This document shows, in pieces, positions 1-10,375 of a DNA stretch of 64,000 bases. The stretch covers positions 124,001-188,000 of the forward strand of contig CAJZBQ010000015.1 of the NCBI GenBank assembly GCA_914767885.1, read 5' to 3'. The notes beneath the pieces were generated by a model. The model saw only the letters and a program-made list of their open reading frames with translations. It was not told the DNA's origin and made no database searches. A program made the translations under genes and the position numbers. Within the stretch, counting starts at the first letter, position 1. Each line of letters begins with the position of its first letter. This DNA is from Blepharisma stoltei. Taxonomy: Eukaryota > Ciliophora > Heterotrichea > Heterotrichida > Blepharismidae.

Positions 1-190
1 TTTATGAATAGGTACGATAAGACATCTATTCTGTTTACCAATATGTTTTTCTCTATGCATCAATTATTAAATAGTTCAACTAAAATGTCATTAGCATCTT
101 CTGAGATATGCTCAAGCTAATTCCATCCGGACCAGTGCTTTTTTAGCATTAATTTGTTTTCTGCGTATAATTATTTCGTCTAAATTAGGC
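1..190 (-). pseudogene. degenerate LINE-type reverse transcriptase fragment
   Basis: Reading the minus strand, three pieces of a non-LTR reverse transcriptase N-terminal region appear in order but in shifting frames: KSTGPDGIS (around 135-115), a helix-like stretch containing LFNNW with TGA as Trp, and LIVPIHK just before position 1. In intact LINE RTs a TGPDG motif is followed by a helix and then a (V)IPI(H/P)K motif, so the order fits. The frame changes and in-frame stops show it is decayed. It runs off the window edge. This is motif recognition by eye; nothing else of the element is visible. Probably germline-limited debris. Confidence 0.6.
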
Positions 191-210
191 GTATATATTA
201 AATAGATTAT

Positions 211-1659
211 TTATTATCAATTTGACCATTTAATATCCATATTACCATACCAATTGTTTTTTGTCCTATAGATTTTCTTATTGTCTAAATCAAATTGATA
301 TATTTCCATTGAATATTGCTCCGTATTGGCAAAATAAAAGCATTTTGCAGCTTCACGATTGATAGATTCATCATAAGGAAATTCATTAAATTCACAAATT
401 TTACTCCAAATATAGTGATTATCAATCTCGCTTTCGAAAAATAGATTTCTTTCGTCCACTATATAGACTCTCTTATTTACACTGAATAGCATTTTTATAT
501 ATCCTGAACAGATTCCGTAAAACGCATAAAACTGATTTTCTGAGTAGCTTTCAATTAAAAAATCAAACTTGCATAATCTCGTACTTCTCATAGTTCAAAT
601 TAAAATAGAATCTTGATATAAACAGTACATGAAATAATTCGAATGTGATATAAATGGACAAATAAAAATGTCTTTCTTGTCTTTAATTAAATCATATTTT
701 TCTAAACGAGATCCAGAAGGGACTCTAAATTCATTACTAAATAAATAAATGCAATTTTTATAATATATCGGTGATGAATAGCTGCCAAATCCGCTGAAAG
801 CAGTAAATAGTTTGCTTATTCTTCAAGTTTTTAGATCAATTTTACATGCGAAATTGTTTTGTTTGAGGCAAAAAATTTCAGAATTAGGAAGCTCTACTAC
901 CCAAGTATCATTGAGATCTAAGCCATAAAGATAATTTTCAGATACGGGTAGGTCTGAGTAATAAAGATAATTTTTAGAAATGGGTATGCTCAAATAAGAC
1001 CATTTTCACACCTCTGTACCATATATTCGAAGCAGATTGTCTTTTATTTCAAAAAAATGTTTTGCTTCAAAATCTTTATTAAATATTTCAGAAATTAGCT
1101 TCAATTTATTTGCTATTGTCTCAACTTTTTTATTTTCTATAGTATTTAAATTATTGCTATTGGCTATATATCAGCATTCTAATTCCTTCATTTTTGCATT
1201 AAATTCAGATTTCAGCTTAGGAATCAACTCAACATTATGCTGAGTCTTTGAGAAAGCTAAATTAGCTGGAGGATTTTTATGTACCATAGAAGGTGATGTA
1301 GTAATTAATTCAGATTTATGCTGAGTTTTTGATGGAAGACTTTGATTTGTCATAGAAGGTGAGTTAGTTAATAATTCAGATTTATACTGAGGTTTTTAAG
1401 AAACTGGAAGACTTTGATTTGCTATAGAAAGCGAGTTAGTAATTAATTCAGATTTATGCTGAGGTTTTGAAGAAACTGGGAGACTTTGATTTGCCATAGA
1501 AGGTGATTTAGAAATCAATTCAACATTATGCTGCTTCTTTGAGGTAACTAGATGAGCTGGAAGATGAACTCCACATCAAAATGTTTTAAGACCTGAGCAA
1601 ATGCACACAAATTCTGGTAGGTCTTCGCAATAGGGCTCAGAGCAAACAAAATCTACCAT
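211..1659 (-). CDS. kelch-like protein with N-terminal Cys/His cluster; in-frame TAA at codon 88
   Basis: With TGA as Trp the frame is open for 483 codons from ATG 1659 to TAA 211-213, except one TAA at 1396-1398. The N-terminus has a Cys/His cluster (residues about 6-33: C..., CIC, WCGVH, H) resembling a B-box-like zinc site. Residues about 35-140 are imperfect 25-residue tandem repeats containing QSLPVSSKPQHKSELIT. The rest has short beta-type segments such as YFANTEQYSMEIYQFD and YLFSNEFRVP, suggesting a kelch/beta-propeller. The TAA sits where a sister repeat has TCA, so it looks like a point nonsense change. Either a recent pseudogene, a sequence error, or the gene starts downstream. The kelch call is moderate; no exact family is recognised. 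Confidence 0.5.
1195..1560 (-). repeat. coding tandem repeat, about 75-bp unit
   Basis: AGACTTTGATTTG recurs near 1338, 1409 and 1484, with a roughly 75-bp (25-codon) period, and its neighbours share an ATTCAGATTTATGCTGAG motif. The repeats lie in frame within the kelch-like gene. Confidence 0.7.
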
Positions 1660-2869
1660 TTTAATTATAGAAATATAATTTCTATTTTATAAAATTGATT
1701 TAATATGATTTTCAATTAGGTAAATTCGACTTAAAATAAGAGGAATGAGTATTTATAATTGATTAAAAATCGTTTAGTAAATAATAACGCAAAATTTTAT
1801 AGAATTTATAATATTTTAAAATTAGTTTAGATTATTTAATTAAATGAAAGTTTTTAGATTAACGATTAATGTATTCTTCAAATAAATTTTATTAATCCAC
1901 AAATTTTGATCCAATTATTCATCATTCTTACTTATAGGAAATAGAATTTCATATATCCTGGATGAACTCCCAAACAGAACTTCATGAACAAACAAAATCA
2001 TCAATTTAACATACTAGTATTTTAATAGAATTGTTGATATATTAGACAGAACTTTTAAAGTATGCTGGACCTGAGAATTTTGGAGGTTTAATGTATTCAT
2101 ATCAAAATGCATGAGGAAATTAACATTTAAATTGAAATTTGACTGCTTATCACAACAGCATTGAAAAAATTGATCCTAATTATTAAATTTATAAAATTAT
2201 GCCGTTTAACTCTTCATTTTAAATCAGAACAAAATAATAATCTGCTAAATTGAAAGAGATTCTATTTTTAAAGCAACAATCAATAATATAGAAAATAAAA
2301 TTTAAACCCCTTTAAATTTAAATGAGGATTTTATTCAATTTAATGGGGCAAGGAATCTTAGCATTTTGTATTTCTATAGCTTCATTAGGCTCAAAGATAT
2401 GGTTTTTTTAGGGTTTTTCTAAAGTGAGTTTCAGAGCTAAAATTAGCTCTTATCTATTAGAATTTTACTTTAAGTCAATATGTCATTTAAAGAAAATGGC
2501 CTATTAAAGCATAAAATTTTTATTGAATGCGCATAAAAGAAAATTAGTTCAATTTTTCCTTTTAAAAATTTGCAAAAAAAAACATTTTAAATTTAATTTA
2601 AAGGCCTGATAAATATTATCAAAATCATTCAAGGCAAAAATAAGGCATTATATTTGCCATTTACACTATCTATTCATCCATATTTTTATAAAACGAAAAA
2701 GCAAGCTAATTATATTTCAAAATATATTAAATTTATAATCTAAGAAAGCATATAAATACTCCGTAAATTAAATCTAGGCAGCAATTATTAAGTAATAATA
2801 GGAATAATAATTCACTAAAATATATACAGCCAAGCATTTTTTTAAAAAATTTTATTTCCCCACTTAATT
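1660..2869. other. gene-free AT-rich stretch
   Basis: No open frame of note on either strand even with TGA as Trp. A short string near 2045-2130 reads like eroded coding sequence but has stops in all frames. A CCCCTTTAAATTTAAAT sequence near 2307 resembles one end of the second MITE family; no partner end was found. Probably upstream germline-limited or intergenic DNA. Confidence 0.5.
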
Positions 2870-3107
2870 AGCTTAGATTAGCAATATCGGCTTTTCACGT
2901 CACTTGCTTCCCTCTTACTTACCAGTCTGATTGCACAGCTTGGAGTTGTTCCCTGAATAAGGGCTAGCACTCACAACCCAAGTTAAAGACACTAAGCCGC
3001 CATACCTTACGTCAGCTTGGTTGCCCTTTCCCTTCACAAGGTCTCAGATCCTCCTCTTTCTACAGGTGCTAAGAGAGCAGGCTGATCGCCGTGCCATTTT
3101 AAATGTG
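2870..3107 (-). mobile_element. short, diverged SINE-like copy (family d)
   Basis: On the minus strand the sequence from about 3105 begins AAAATGGCACGGC and continues through TAGCACCTGTAG and CTTGTGAAGGGAAAGGGC. This matches, with mismatches, the head of the SINE-like copies at 20049 and 38239 (AAAATGGCG..., AGCACCTGCAG..., CTTGTGGAAGGG...). The block is clearly GC-richer than its surroundings. Only about 235 bp is present and the 3' half differs, so it is a truncated or separate subfamily member. No clear target duplication was found. It lies just upstream of the cyclin gene. Confidence 0.55.
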
Positions 3108-3190
3108 CTGCTATTTTCCTCACAGTTAATTATGATTGATATTATTTTTTGAACAGTATTTCCATATTTATTCGAGATTATAATAAAAAA

Positions 3191-4297
3191 ATGACATCGC
3201 ACCACCATAATTCTGAAATTCCTCACTCTCAATGCCAAACTGATCCTATTGATGCTTATCCATCTCTGAAGGATTTAACAGTTGGATTTTCAGCATGTCT
3301 CCAAGCCAAAATAATTGAGGATCTGGAAACAAAGGAAAATACTTCTACTCCAAAAAGTGATGTATTTTTCAATAAATTTCATCTGATGGAGTATTTAAGA
3401 GCAAATTCCAAAGATGCTCCTTCGATTGATGAAATTTTTTCATTCACTTATCAGCTATACAGCTTAAAGAGGCTTATTTCCCTCTCCATGAACAATCAAT
3501 ACTAAGAAAATTCTATAATTTTGAGAAATCGACCTATTTCGTGAGCTTGCAAAGTCTTTTTATATAATGAATTTATGTATAATGATTATTATATTGAAAA
3601 ATTATTAAATTTTAATAAGCTCGGATTTACATATAAAGTAAATTTTATTTTTCGAATTCTATTTTTTATTTCAAAAAAAAATTTAAGTATAAACTTTTAA
3701 AAGAATGTTTGCTCACGCATGGAGTGTTAGTGGAGAATGTTTAATACTAACTTTAATGTACATGCTAAGAGTATCAAAGTCATCAGGAATTATTCATTAT
3801 AAGAAAATAAAAACATACAATAATATTCACATTACCCTTTCTTTATAAAAAACTCGACTGCTAGTTATCAGATAATAATTTTTTCCTTTAAATAGGATAA
3901 AATATTTAATGCAAATTGACGTCAATTTGTGTTCACTGCTACAATAACCGCCCAAAAAGTCTGCAACTCCATCCACCTCTGTAACTTGGAATTTGAAGAC
4001 TGTTTCACTGATCTTTCATCAGAGGAAATTTTCGACATGGACGGTGAGTTTTTCAATCTGATGAAGCATAAATATGAAGTCGACCTCGCCTTTTTCCAAA
4101 ATATCTTCGAAATTTTAGCTTATGCTTTAGAAGACAAGTCAAAAAAAAAGTGAAAATTAAATGAGCAGAAAATTAATAAAATAATCAAAAGATCAAAAAC
4201 ATTTGACGAAGACGAAGAAGAGGAGAACGATTTGAGCAAGTTTGTGAGCGAAAGGATGTATAATATAGATCTTGATAAATTGGATTGGGAAACTTAA
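3191..4297 (+). CDS. cyclin-box protein (Pho80/PCL-like), split by two inserts
   Basis: Three coding blocks form one cyclin box once the inserts are skipped: 3191-about 3500 (ending ...SFTYQLYSLKRLISLS), about 3735-3845 (GECLILTLMYMLRVSK ... NIHITLSL) and about 3926-4297 (FTATITAQKV ... FFNLMKHKYEVDL). The order matches PCL/cyclin-U type boxes: a small first helix, the 'ECL..aLvY..R' helix, the 'H.lllta...A.K' helix and a final 'E..fL..++' helix. Such cyclins partner CDKs such as Pho85/CDK5-type kinases. The C-terminal tail is acidic then basic and uses one TGA as Trp. ATG 3191 is the first methionine; a TTG-started extension upstream is unlikely. Exact exon edges are approximate. Confidence 0.65.
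3500..3735. mobile_element. degenerate family-b MITE inside the cyclin gene
   Basis: The left side has TTTCGTGAGCTTGCAAAG (about 3537) and the right side TGTTTGCTCACGCATGGAG (about 3706). These are recognisable but mutated forms of the CCGTGAGTGAACAAAA terminal motif in inverted orientation. It separates two parts of one cyclin box, so it behaves as an eliminated insert. Boundaries are approximate. Confidence 0.5.
3846..3926. other. short IES in cyclin gene (approximate)
   Basis: AT-rich gap with a TAA at its start, between the NIHITLSL and FTATITAQKV coding blocks, which are contiguous in the cyclin fold. Exact ends not fixed. Confidence 0.45.
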
Positions 4298-5157
4298 AAT
4301 TTATCCAGTATTTAGGTATTGTAATTTAATGTCTAATATTAAAATTATGCTTGAGAAAGCAATTTCTTGACTGACTGATTATTGCTTTATAATAATTCCA
4401 AGTTTTAGATATAAATTAATGCATTGAATTTAGACTCATTTATTATAGATATATATATAAAGCTTGCTGTCTCATTAAATAAACTGAATATACTTAATTT
4501 GTAAAAAATATAAGCTAAATGTTAGAACAGAAAATTAAAAAAAATCATATTAATTATTTAAGACATTATTAATAAAGGTAGCTTAAATTATAGTAAAAAA
4601 TTCAAATTAAACTATATAACTTGTTGAGTGCTAGCACTCAAAAGCAAATCTTTTAAAATTAATGTAATTTTATAATAACTTTTTTAAGTCTATATGAAGA
4701 GATTTTCCTAGGCTATCTATTTTATATTGTAAAGTCATGCTTTTTTTACCTTTTTAGCATATATTTGTCTTTGGTACTTTCATCTATTTATTTTCGCAAT
4801 TTTTGTCTTTTATAGCCCTTGACATCTTTATATGCCTATATGTTCGTTTAAAAATAATCAAAAAAGGCCAAGCCGAGAAGAGATTTTTGCTATAATATTA
4901 TTATTCTATTTAAACTTCAGAAATCAAAGAAAATTGTAGCTTTAAATGATTCTTCTCATCTTGGATTTCCTATTTAATTTTTATGAAACTAAAGCCACAT
5001 AATGCATAAGATTTCTGATCCATTCAAGCTGCTTGATAAAAATCTTTTAATTATCTATAATTCATATAAAAATAAGCCATTAACTAGGCTATATGATAAA
5101 CATTAAAATTAAATAGTAAAAATTATTTAAAGGGAAGCAAATTACTTAAATATTTTT
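4298..5157. other. intergenic, no gene seen
   Basis: AT-rich, no supported frame. It contains a perfect 18-bp palindrome, TTGAGTGCTAGCACTCAA (4624-4641). This is probably the spacer between the ends of two convergent genes. Confidence 0.5.
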
Positions 5158-6604
5158 ATTGCTGTTTGTATTTCTCAAGTCCTAACTGTTGCAGCTGGGT
5201 TTGATATACGCTTTGAACTTGATTACACATCTTAATCACATCAGACTCTGGAGGATTAAAAAGCCTGCAGTTATAGAAGACTAATTCGAGGTCTTTAATA
5301 AACTCTTCGCCTGATGTATATATACATAAAAAAAATATTATTTTATTTTTTAAAATTTATTATTATTATTTTTTGTGCTATTTGGCCTATTTACTGTACA
5401 TTGTTATTCAGTTTTTTCTTAATAGTCCCAAAATCCATCGGATTTTTCACCACATCAAAATAATCAGGCAAATTCAGCTTCATTGGGTCTACAGGTTCAT
5501 GAAAAATCCATGAGTGATTAGTCCTCCACAATACATTTATGAGTTTTTTCCCTGGCTTTTCCCATGGTTTCAATTTATCAACAATGTCTGGGTCCATCGT
5601 TTCCAAATCCTTCAAAGTTTCTGGGTTTTTCCAATATTTCGCTATATCAGGAAAATTATTTTCAAACTCAGCCAATTCTTCTTGTGTAGCTGGTCTTTCT
5701 TCTCCTTTATCATTCACAATCATCAATTGGCATTTTAATTTCTTTTCGCTTTTCCTTTTTTCTTCTTTCTTTTTCCCTCCATCCTCTTTTTTTGCCTTTG
5801 ATGACCTATCTATTGCCCCTTTAGATATCAAATATTCTACGAGCTGCTGGTTATTTGATCTTCGTGCCCAGGTCAAAGGAGTATTTTTTGTTTTATCTAA
5901 ATATGCCTTTTTTCTATGATTTTATAATAATTAATAAAAGAAAAATTGAGGGAATAATTATAATAATTTTTTAGGTATAATTTACATTTGCCCCATTTTC
6001 TGCAAGTGTTCGAGATGCTTCGAATTTTCCTTCGCGGCTTGAATAAAAAATTGCAGTTTGGCCTTGGTTGTCGACTGAGTTTACTTCTGAGCCTCTTGAG
6101 ATCAAAATATTTATTGTGGAGCAGTGGCCTTCACGAGATGCATAATAAAGAGCAGTTTGTCCATAAGCGTCTCTCTGGTTTGGATCTGAGCCTGCGTTTA
6201 GGAGCATTTCTACTTGTCGATCTCGGCCATAACGAGATGCATAAAATAAAGCTGTTTGTTGGAGCATGTCTTTGTAAGGCTTATTTAAAAATTAATTTAT
6301 AAAAGGTATTATTGGCAAAAGGACCGATTTAATAAAAAAATAAATAATTTTTAAAAAAATCCTAGGACACTTTGTAATTGCAGTCCGCGCCTTCTCTTAA
6401 TAAAAGCTCAACTAATTGATTCCCGCGCTCAGCATTTTCTGATTGGATAGCATGGAAAAGACATGTGTGACGAGATTGAGAATTATCAGTTAACGCCAGG
6501 AGAAAATTTTTTGGGAAGCGCTCTAATTCTGAAGCTACATCTTCGACTCTTCCATGCTTGATTAGATCGAACCAACGGGTCTTATCGTATTCTCCACCTT
6601 GCAT
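5158..6604 (-). CDS. ankyrin-repeat + bromodomain protein
   Basis: After skipping three TA-bounded inserts the minus strand gives one protein. Residues about 1-80 are an N-terminal region and first ankyrin unit. Next come at least three clear ankyrin repeats (QQTALFYASRYGRDRQVEML, GQTALYYASREGH, GQTAIFYSSREGK, NTPLTWARRSNNQQLVEYL). A Lys/Glu-rich linker follows, then a C-terminal bromodomain (WIFHEPVDPMKLNLPDYFDV, NPMDFGTIKKKL, VFYNCRLFNPPESDV, i.e. the PDY, NPMD and N...N acetyl-lysine pocket signatures). It should bind acetylated lysines and protein partners, probably on chromatin. The stop is TAA 5158-5160. Ankyrin-bromodomain fusions are uncommon; the call on both domains is firm. Confidence 0.85.
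5319..5391. other. IES (73 bp, TA-bounded) in bromodomain
   Basis: Removing the segment between the TA at 5319-5320 and the TA at 5392-5393 joins NNNVQ to YTSGEEFIKDLELVF in frame, giving a normal bromodomain helix B-C region. The insert itself has stops. Confidence 0.75.
5902..5977. other. IES (76 bp, TA-bounded) between ankyrin repeats
   Basis: TA-to-TA removal gives GANVNYLDKTKNTPLTWA, a canonical ankyrin junction. The segment has in-frame stops when kept. Confidence 0.8.
6275..6374. other. IES (100 bp, TA-bounded) in ankyrin repeat
   Basis: Flanked by direct repeats TTACAAAG containing the TA. Removal joins GADCNY to KDMLQQTALFYASRYG in frame. Confidence 0.8.
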
Positions 6605-7055
6605 TTTATTATTATGGGCATTTTTATAATTACGGAAAATATGGTTTTAGGCAGATAAAGAAGACTAGCAAGTAAATGGGTTATAAAAACACTATTCTAT
6701 TACAAATTTAAGTTTATTTTATATAAATATCACTTGGTTTTACGAAATAATCCAAATTAAATGTGATTATATAAATTTTCTTATTAAAAGTAAAATTGAT
6801 ATAAAAAACTATCTTCCCTTTATAATTTTTTTAAAAATTAATAAATATATTATGCAGCCAGGAGAAAATTCATGATAATATCCCAAAAGAGTAACAAATA
6901 ATTCTTATTTCAGAGTTAATATCTACTAAATAAGCCTTAAAAACATTATTTAAAAGCTTCATCACTAATCAATTTATAATTCTTCATAAAAAATATATGA
7001 AAAATTTTCATATATGAACAAATTAGTTAGGTCTTATACTCTCCCACTGCCCTGA
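6605..7055. other. intergenic between divergent genes
   Basis: 451 bp of AT-rich DNA between the ankyrin-bromodomain and hydrolase start codons; it presumably holds both promoters. No element recognised. Confidence 0.5.
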
Positions 7056-8148
7056 ATGAACGTAAACGTCATGGAATGCGGCCCAGAATCCGGAATTCCT
7101 ATCATCTTTATCCACGGCTATCTCGCAACCTCTCTATTCCACAGGCGAATAATCCAAAAAATGCCTCCAAGATACCGATGTATTGCTTATGATTTACGAT
7201 GTCATGGCCATTCATCAGCAGTCCCAATTGACGCTACCCAGGGTTTAAAGAATTTTTCAGACGATTTACACGGAGTTATAGAAGCTTTGAATATTAAAAA
7301 GACCCATATAATGGGTTGGTGCAGAGGTGGGAATATTGCAATGCAATATGCAATAGACCACAGTGACAAAATTTTATCTTTAATTTTAGAGTCACCAGGA
7401 TCTCCTTATGGACTGTTTGGGACTGAAGACGAACTAGGCACTCCAACGTTTCCAGATTATGCTGGATCTGGGGTGACTTCTATAGCTTTATATATGAAAT
7501 CTTCAATTGAAAAAGGGATTTCTGATAAAAATGCGTATTCTCATTTACTTGGCTGTTTATCCCCTTTCGATTTTTTAGTTAAAAAAATATTTTTATTAGA
7601 AAAATTAGTAATTATTCAATAAAAAAGAGATAAGAAAAACCTGGTATACAAGAGGAAAACAAATGACTGAGGAATTAGAAAGAGAATATGTCAGTGAATT
7701 CTTTTTATCAAAAACAGGGGACGATTTTTTGCCTGGAAACTACCAAACTTCAATCAACTGGCCTGGCTGGCGGCCTGGAAATAAAGGATATTTTAATGCA
7801 TGCTCAGCAAAGTATCACAATTTATCACGAATAATCCACACATACCCTAAACCGCCAATATTATGGCTGAGAGGGGATAAAGACACTTATATCTCAGACT
7901 GCAGTACCAGTGACCCTGCTGTTCTTGGAATGCTAGGAAAAATCAAAGGCTACCCTGGAAAAGAGCTATACCGCCCTCAACCAATGCTCAGACAAATCCG
8001 AAGAGTCCTAGATTTATATAGCGAAAATGGCGGAAGTTACCAAGAAATCGTAATAAAAGACTGTGGGCATGCGCCACAAATAGAAAGAGAAGAAGAATTT
8101 TTAATTTTTTTGTGGAGGTATTTAGAATATAACCCCAGATGGAAATAA
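7056..8148 (+). CDS. alpha/beta hydrolase (BPHL-like) with Cys in the nucleophile position
   Basis: Fold signatures are in order: IIFIHGYLATSLF (oxyanion HG, residues about 16-28), YDLRCHGHS, the nucleophile elbow MGWCRGGNIAMQ (about 90-101), PPILWLRGDKDTY (acid) and the catalytic His in KDCGHAPQIEREEEF near the C-terminus. Lid and core match the valacyclovir-hydrolase/epoxide-hydrolase branch. The elbow is G-W-C-R-G, so Cys replaces the usual Ser, as in dienelactone hydrolase. One 55-bp TA-bounded insert interrupts it; removal gives DFLRKTWYTRGKQMTEE. Length about 345 aa. Substrate unknown, cytosolic by default (no signal seen). Confidence 0.8.
7578..7632. other. IES (55 bp, TA-bounded) in hydrolase gene
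   Basis: Removal between TA 7576-7577 and TA 7631-7632 restores the frame (DFL-RKTWYT). The retained sequence introduces a TAA. Confidence 0.75.
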
Positions 8149-8191
8149 ATTAAAAAAAATTATTTAGGTATTATGATATTTCCTATTAGAA

Positions 8192-9737
8192 ATGTCAATT
8201 TCAAACCCAAATACACGAAGCTATGAAAGACTTAAGGAAAATACCTCACATCCACAATGGAAAAATTCAGTGCCTTCTTTAATACCTTTATCAATGGATT
8301 TTTTGTCTTCCCCACGGCTTTTAAGTGCGCAGACTTCGAGGTCGTCGAAATCACTGCAAAGCCCAACACAGAATTTACCTGGAAGATCTTCAGCAATTGA
8401 GGGTAGAGCTTTAACTGCGAGGAGCACTGATAGGAGGTTTTTTGGGAATACAGAAACTCCTTCAGACCAAACGAAATGCTCACTAAAAGAAAATGGGTCA
8501 GTTAAAGCGTATGCTGCAAGCACAAATCAAGGATTAGTTATGGTACAGAAAAAAATAATTAAAAATTGTATACCTAAGGTATTTTTAATATAAATTTACG
8601 CTTTTATTTGATAGTAAAAGGCATTTATTTTAAAAAGAATAAAAAAATTGAATTTTAATAAAAATATTAATTTTAGTTAGAAATTATAATGAAGATAGAG
8701 TCAGCATCATTTTAAATATCATGAAACCTCCTCATCGAAGTGGAGAACCATGACCCCGTTGTTCTTTTTTTGGAGTTTATGATGGCCACGGAGGTGCAGC
8801 ATGCGCTGACTTTCTGCGAGATAATTTGCACCAATATGTGATAAGAAATCAATATTTCCCTCATAATCCTAAAGAAGCAATTAGGAATGGTTTTGAAGCT
8901 GCAGAAAGAGCCTTTATTGAATTTGCAGAAAGGAATCAGCCAATAGAAAGGTCAGGGAGCTGTGCTAATGTAGTTTTAATTGTTGGTGATAATTGCTATG
9001 TTGCAAATGTAGGAGATTCTAGGGCTGTGATGAGCGGCGAAGGTGGAACAAAGATTTATCCTTTGTCAAAAGATCATAAACCTTGTGAAGAAAAAGAAAG
9101 GCAAAGAATCATCAATAATGGCGGAAAAGTTTATCAATTAGGCAAATTTTTTATTATAGATTATTTATTATATACTATTTAAAGCTATATTTTACTTAAC
9201 TATTTGTTATTCAGGCTATTATCTATTTAAAAACTGTAGCTTTCTTATATATTGACAAATTAAATTATTTTTAAAAAACATAAAAAAATTAAAATAATTT
9301 TTTTAAAAATTTATCAATCAACTGCACAAATCCAGGGAAGCCAAATCACAGGACCATATCGTATTTTCCCAGGCCGACTTTCAGTAAGTCGAACTATTGG
9401 TGATATCGAAGCTAAATTGCCAGCTTATAACGGAAACCCTAATGTTTTAATATCAACACCAGAAATTAAAGCATTCAGAATCCATCAGGATTTTGATTTT
9501 ATCATCCTCGCAACTGACGGAATTTATGATAAAATGAGCAATAAAGAAGTGATTCAAAGTGTATGATCCTGCATTTATGAAGCAAAAACGAAAAATATTC
9601 ACCAGTTATGTGGAATTGCGGTAGAAAACGTAATGAATACTGCATTAAATAAAAAAACGACAGATAATGTGACGGTCGTTATGATTGGGCTTGAAGGGTT
9701 TGTCAATAAGATTGAAGAACTGTATGGAAGAGAATAA
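8192..9737 (+). CDS. PP2C-type Ser/Thr protein phosphatase
   Basis: After removing two inserts the protein has a Ser-rich N-terminal extension of about 105 residues and a full PPM domain. Motifs in order are NQGLVRNYNEDRVSI (motif 1 metal site), FFGVYDGHGGAACADFL (DGHGG metal ligands), SGSCANVVLI, NVGDSRAVMS, LSKDHKP, GRLSVSRTIGD, FIILATDGIYDKMSN (ATDG) and TTDNVTVVMI (DNVT). All metal-binding Asp/Gly residues are present, so it should be an active Mn/Mg-dependent phosphatase. TGA is read as Trp in EPWPRCSFFGVYDGHGG and SVWSCIYEA. Stop TAA 9735-9737. Start ATG 8192 is the first methionine in frame. Confidence 0.9.
8541..8679. other. IES (139 bp) in PP2C motif 1
   Basis: Flanked by direct repeats TTAGTTA (8534-8540 and 8673-8679). 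Excision gives NQGLVRNYNEDRVS, the conserved PP2C motif, split exactly by the insert. Confidence 0.8.
9132..9311. other. IES (180 bp, TA-bounded) in PP2C gene
   Basis: Flanked by direct repeats TTATCAAT (9131 and 9311). Excision gives GGKVYQSTAQIQGSQITGP in frame. Confidence 0.8.
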
Positions 9738-10375
9738 ATGAATCGGATATAGTAAAAAATGAGTTCAGAGAAAAAAAGTATTAATTTAATAATGAAAGAT
9801 AAATTTAATTGTTGATGCTGCATCTTATAAATTTATGTTTTAGAAAAACACTATAGAATATCATTATGAGGGAAAATAATAAGCTGCATTTGAAAAATTT
9901 ATAATGGAAATAATAAATAAATATTCCATACAAGTGATATCACAATATTTCTTATTTATCACAGGCATTTTTTAAATAATTGGCCAGCATCCTTTAATCT
10001 GCTCCATTATTTAGAAATGTTGATTATCCAGAACTCTTATTTGTTCAATATTCTCTGGGGCTCAGTTAGAATTATCGATAATTCATTTGCTTAGTTTGTC
10101 ATAATTGAAATTAAAGCGTTTGCTCAGCTTAATAATAAATAAATCAAATTTAGAAATCTCAAAGTGATAAGAGCTAGCCTTTTATCATTTTATTGACTCT
10201 ATACTACATATTTTATTTTCCAGAATGAAGGATTATTATTTGATTTCTCTCAATTCTCAATCCGCTTTCACTATTTTGTCTATAAAATATTAATCATTTT
10301 TAAAATTCTAAAAGCTATTTTCTTTTCAATGAAAATTCAGTTCATATATATTACAAATAAAGTCTTATAAAATAA
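9738..10375. other. intergenic; right part duplicated at 12075-12330
   Basis: No gene seen. From about 10084 the sequence (AATAATAAATAAATCAAATT and following) is repeated with mismatches at about 12105, so it is the outer edge of the tandem kinase duplication. It lies downstream of the minus-strand kinase stop, so it is 3'-flanking DNA. Confidence 0.6.

Noticed and set aside
2045..2130. Possible eroded coding exon on the plus strand
   Set aside because: Stops in every frame and no recognisable motif.
2880..3105. GC-rich block considered as a structural RNA gene
   Set aside because: Its minus strand matches the head of the SINE-like elements, so a degenerate mobile element explains it better.
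4624..4641. 18-bp palindrome TTGAGTGCTAGCACTCAA considered as an operator
   Set aside because: Single occurrence, no neighbouring regulator, eukaryotic context; could be chance.
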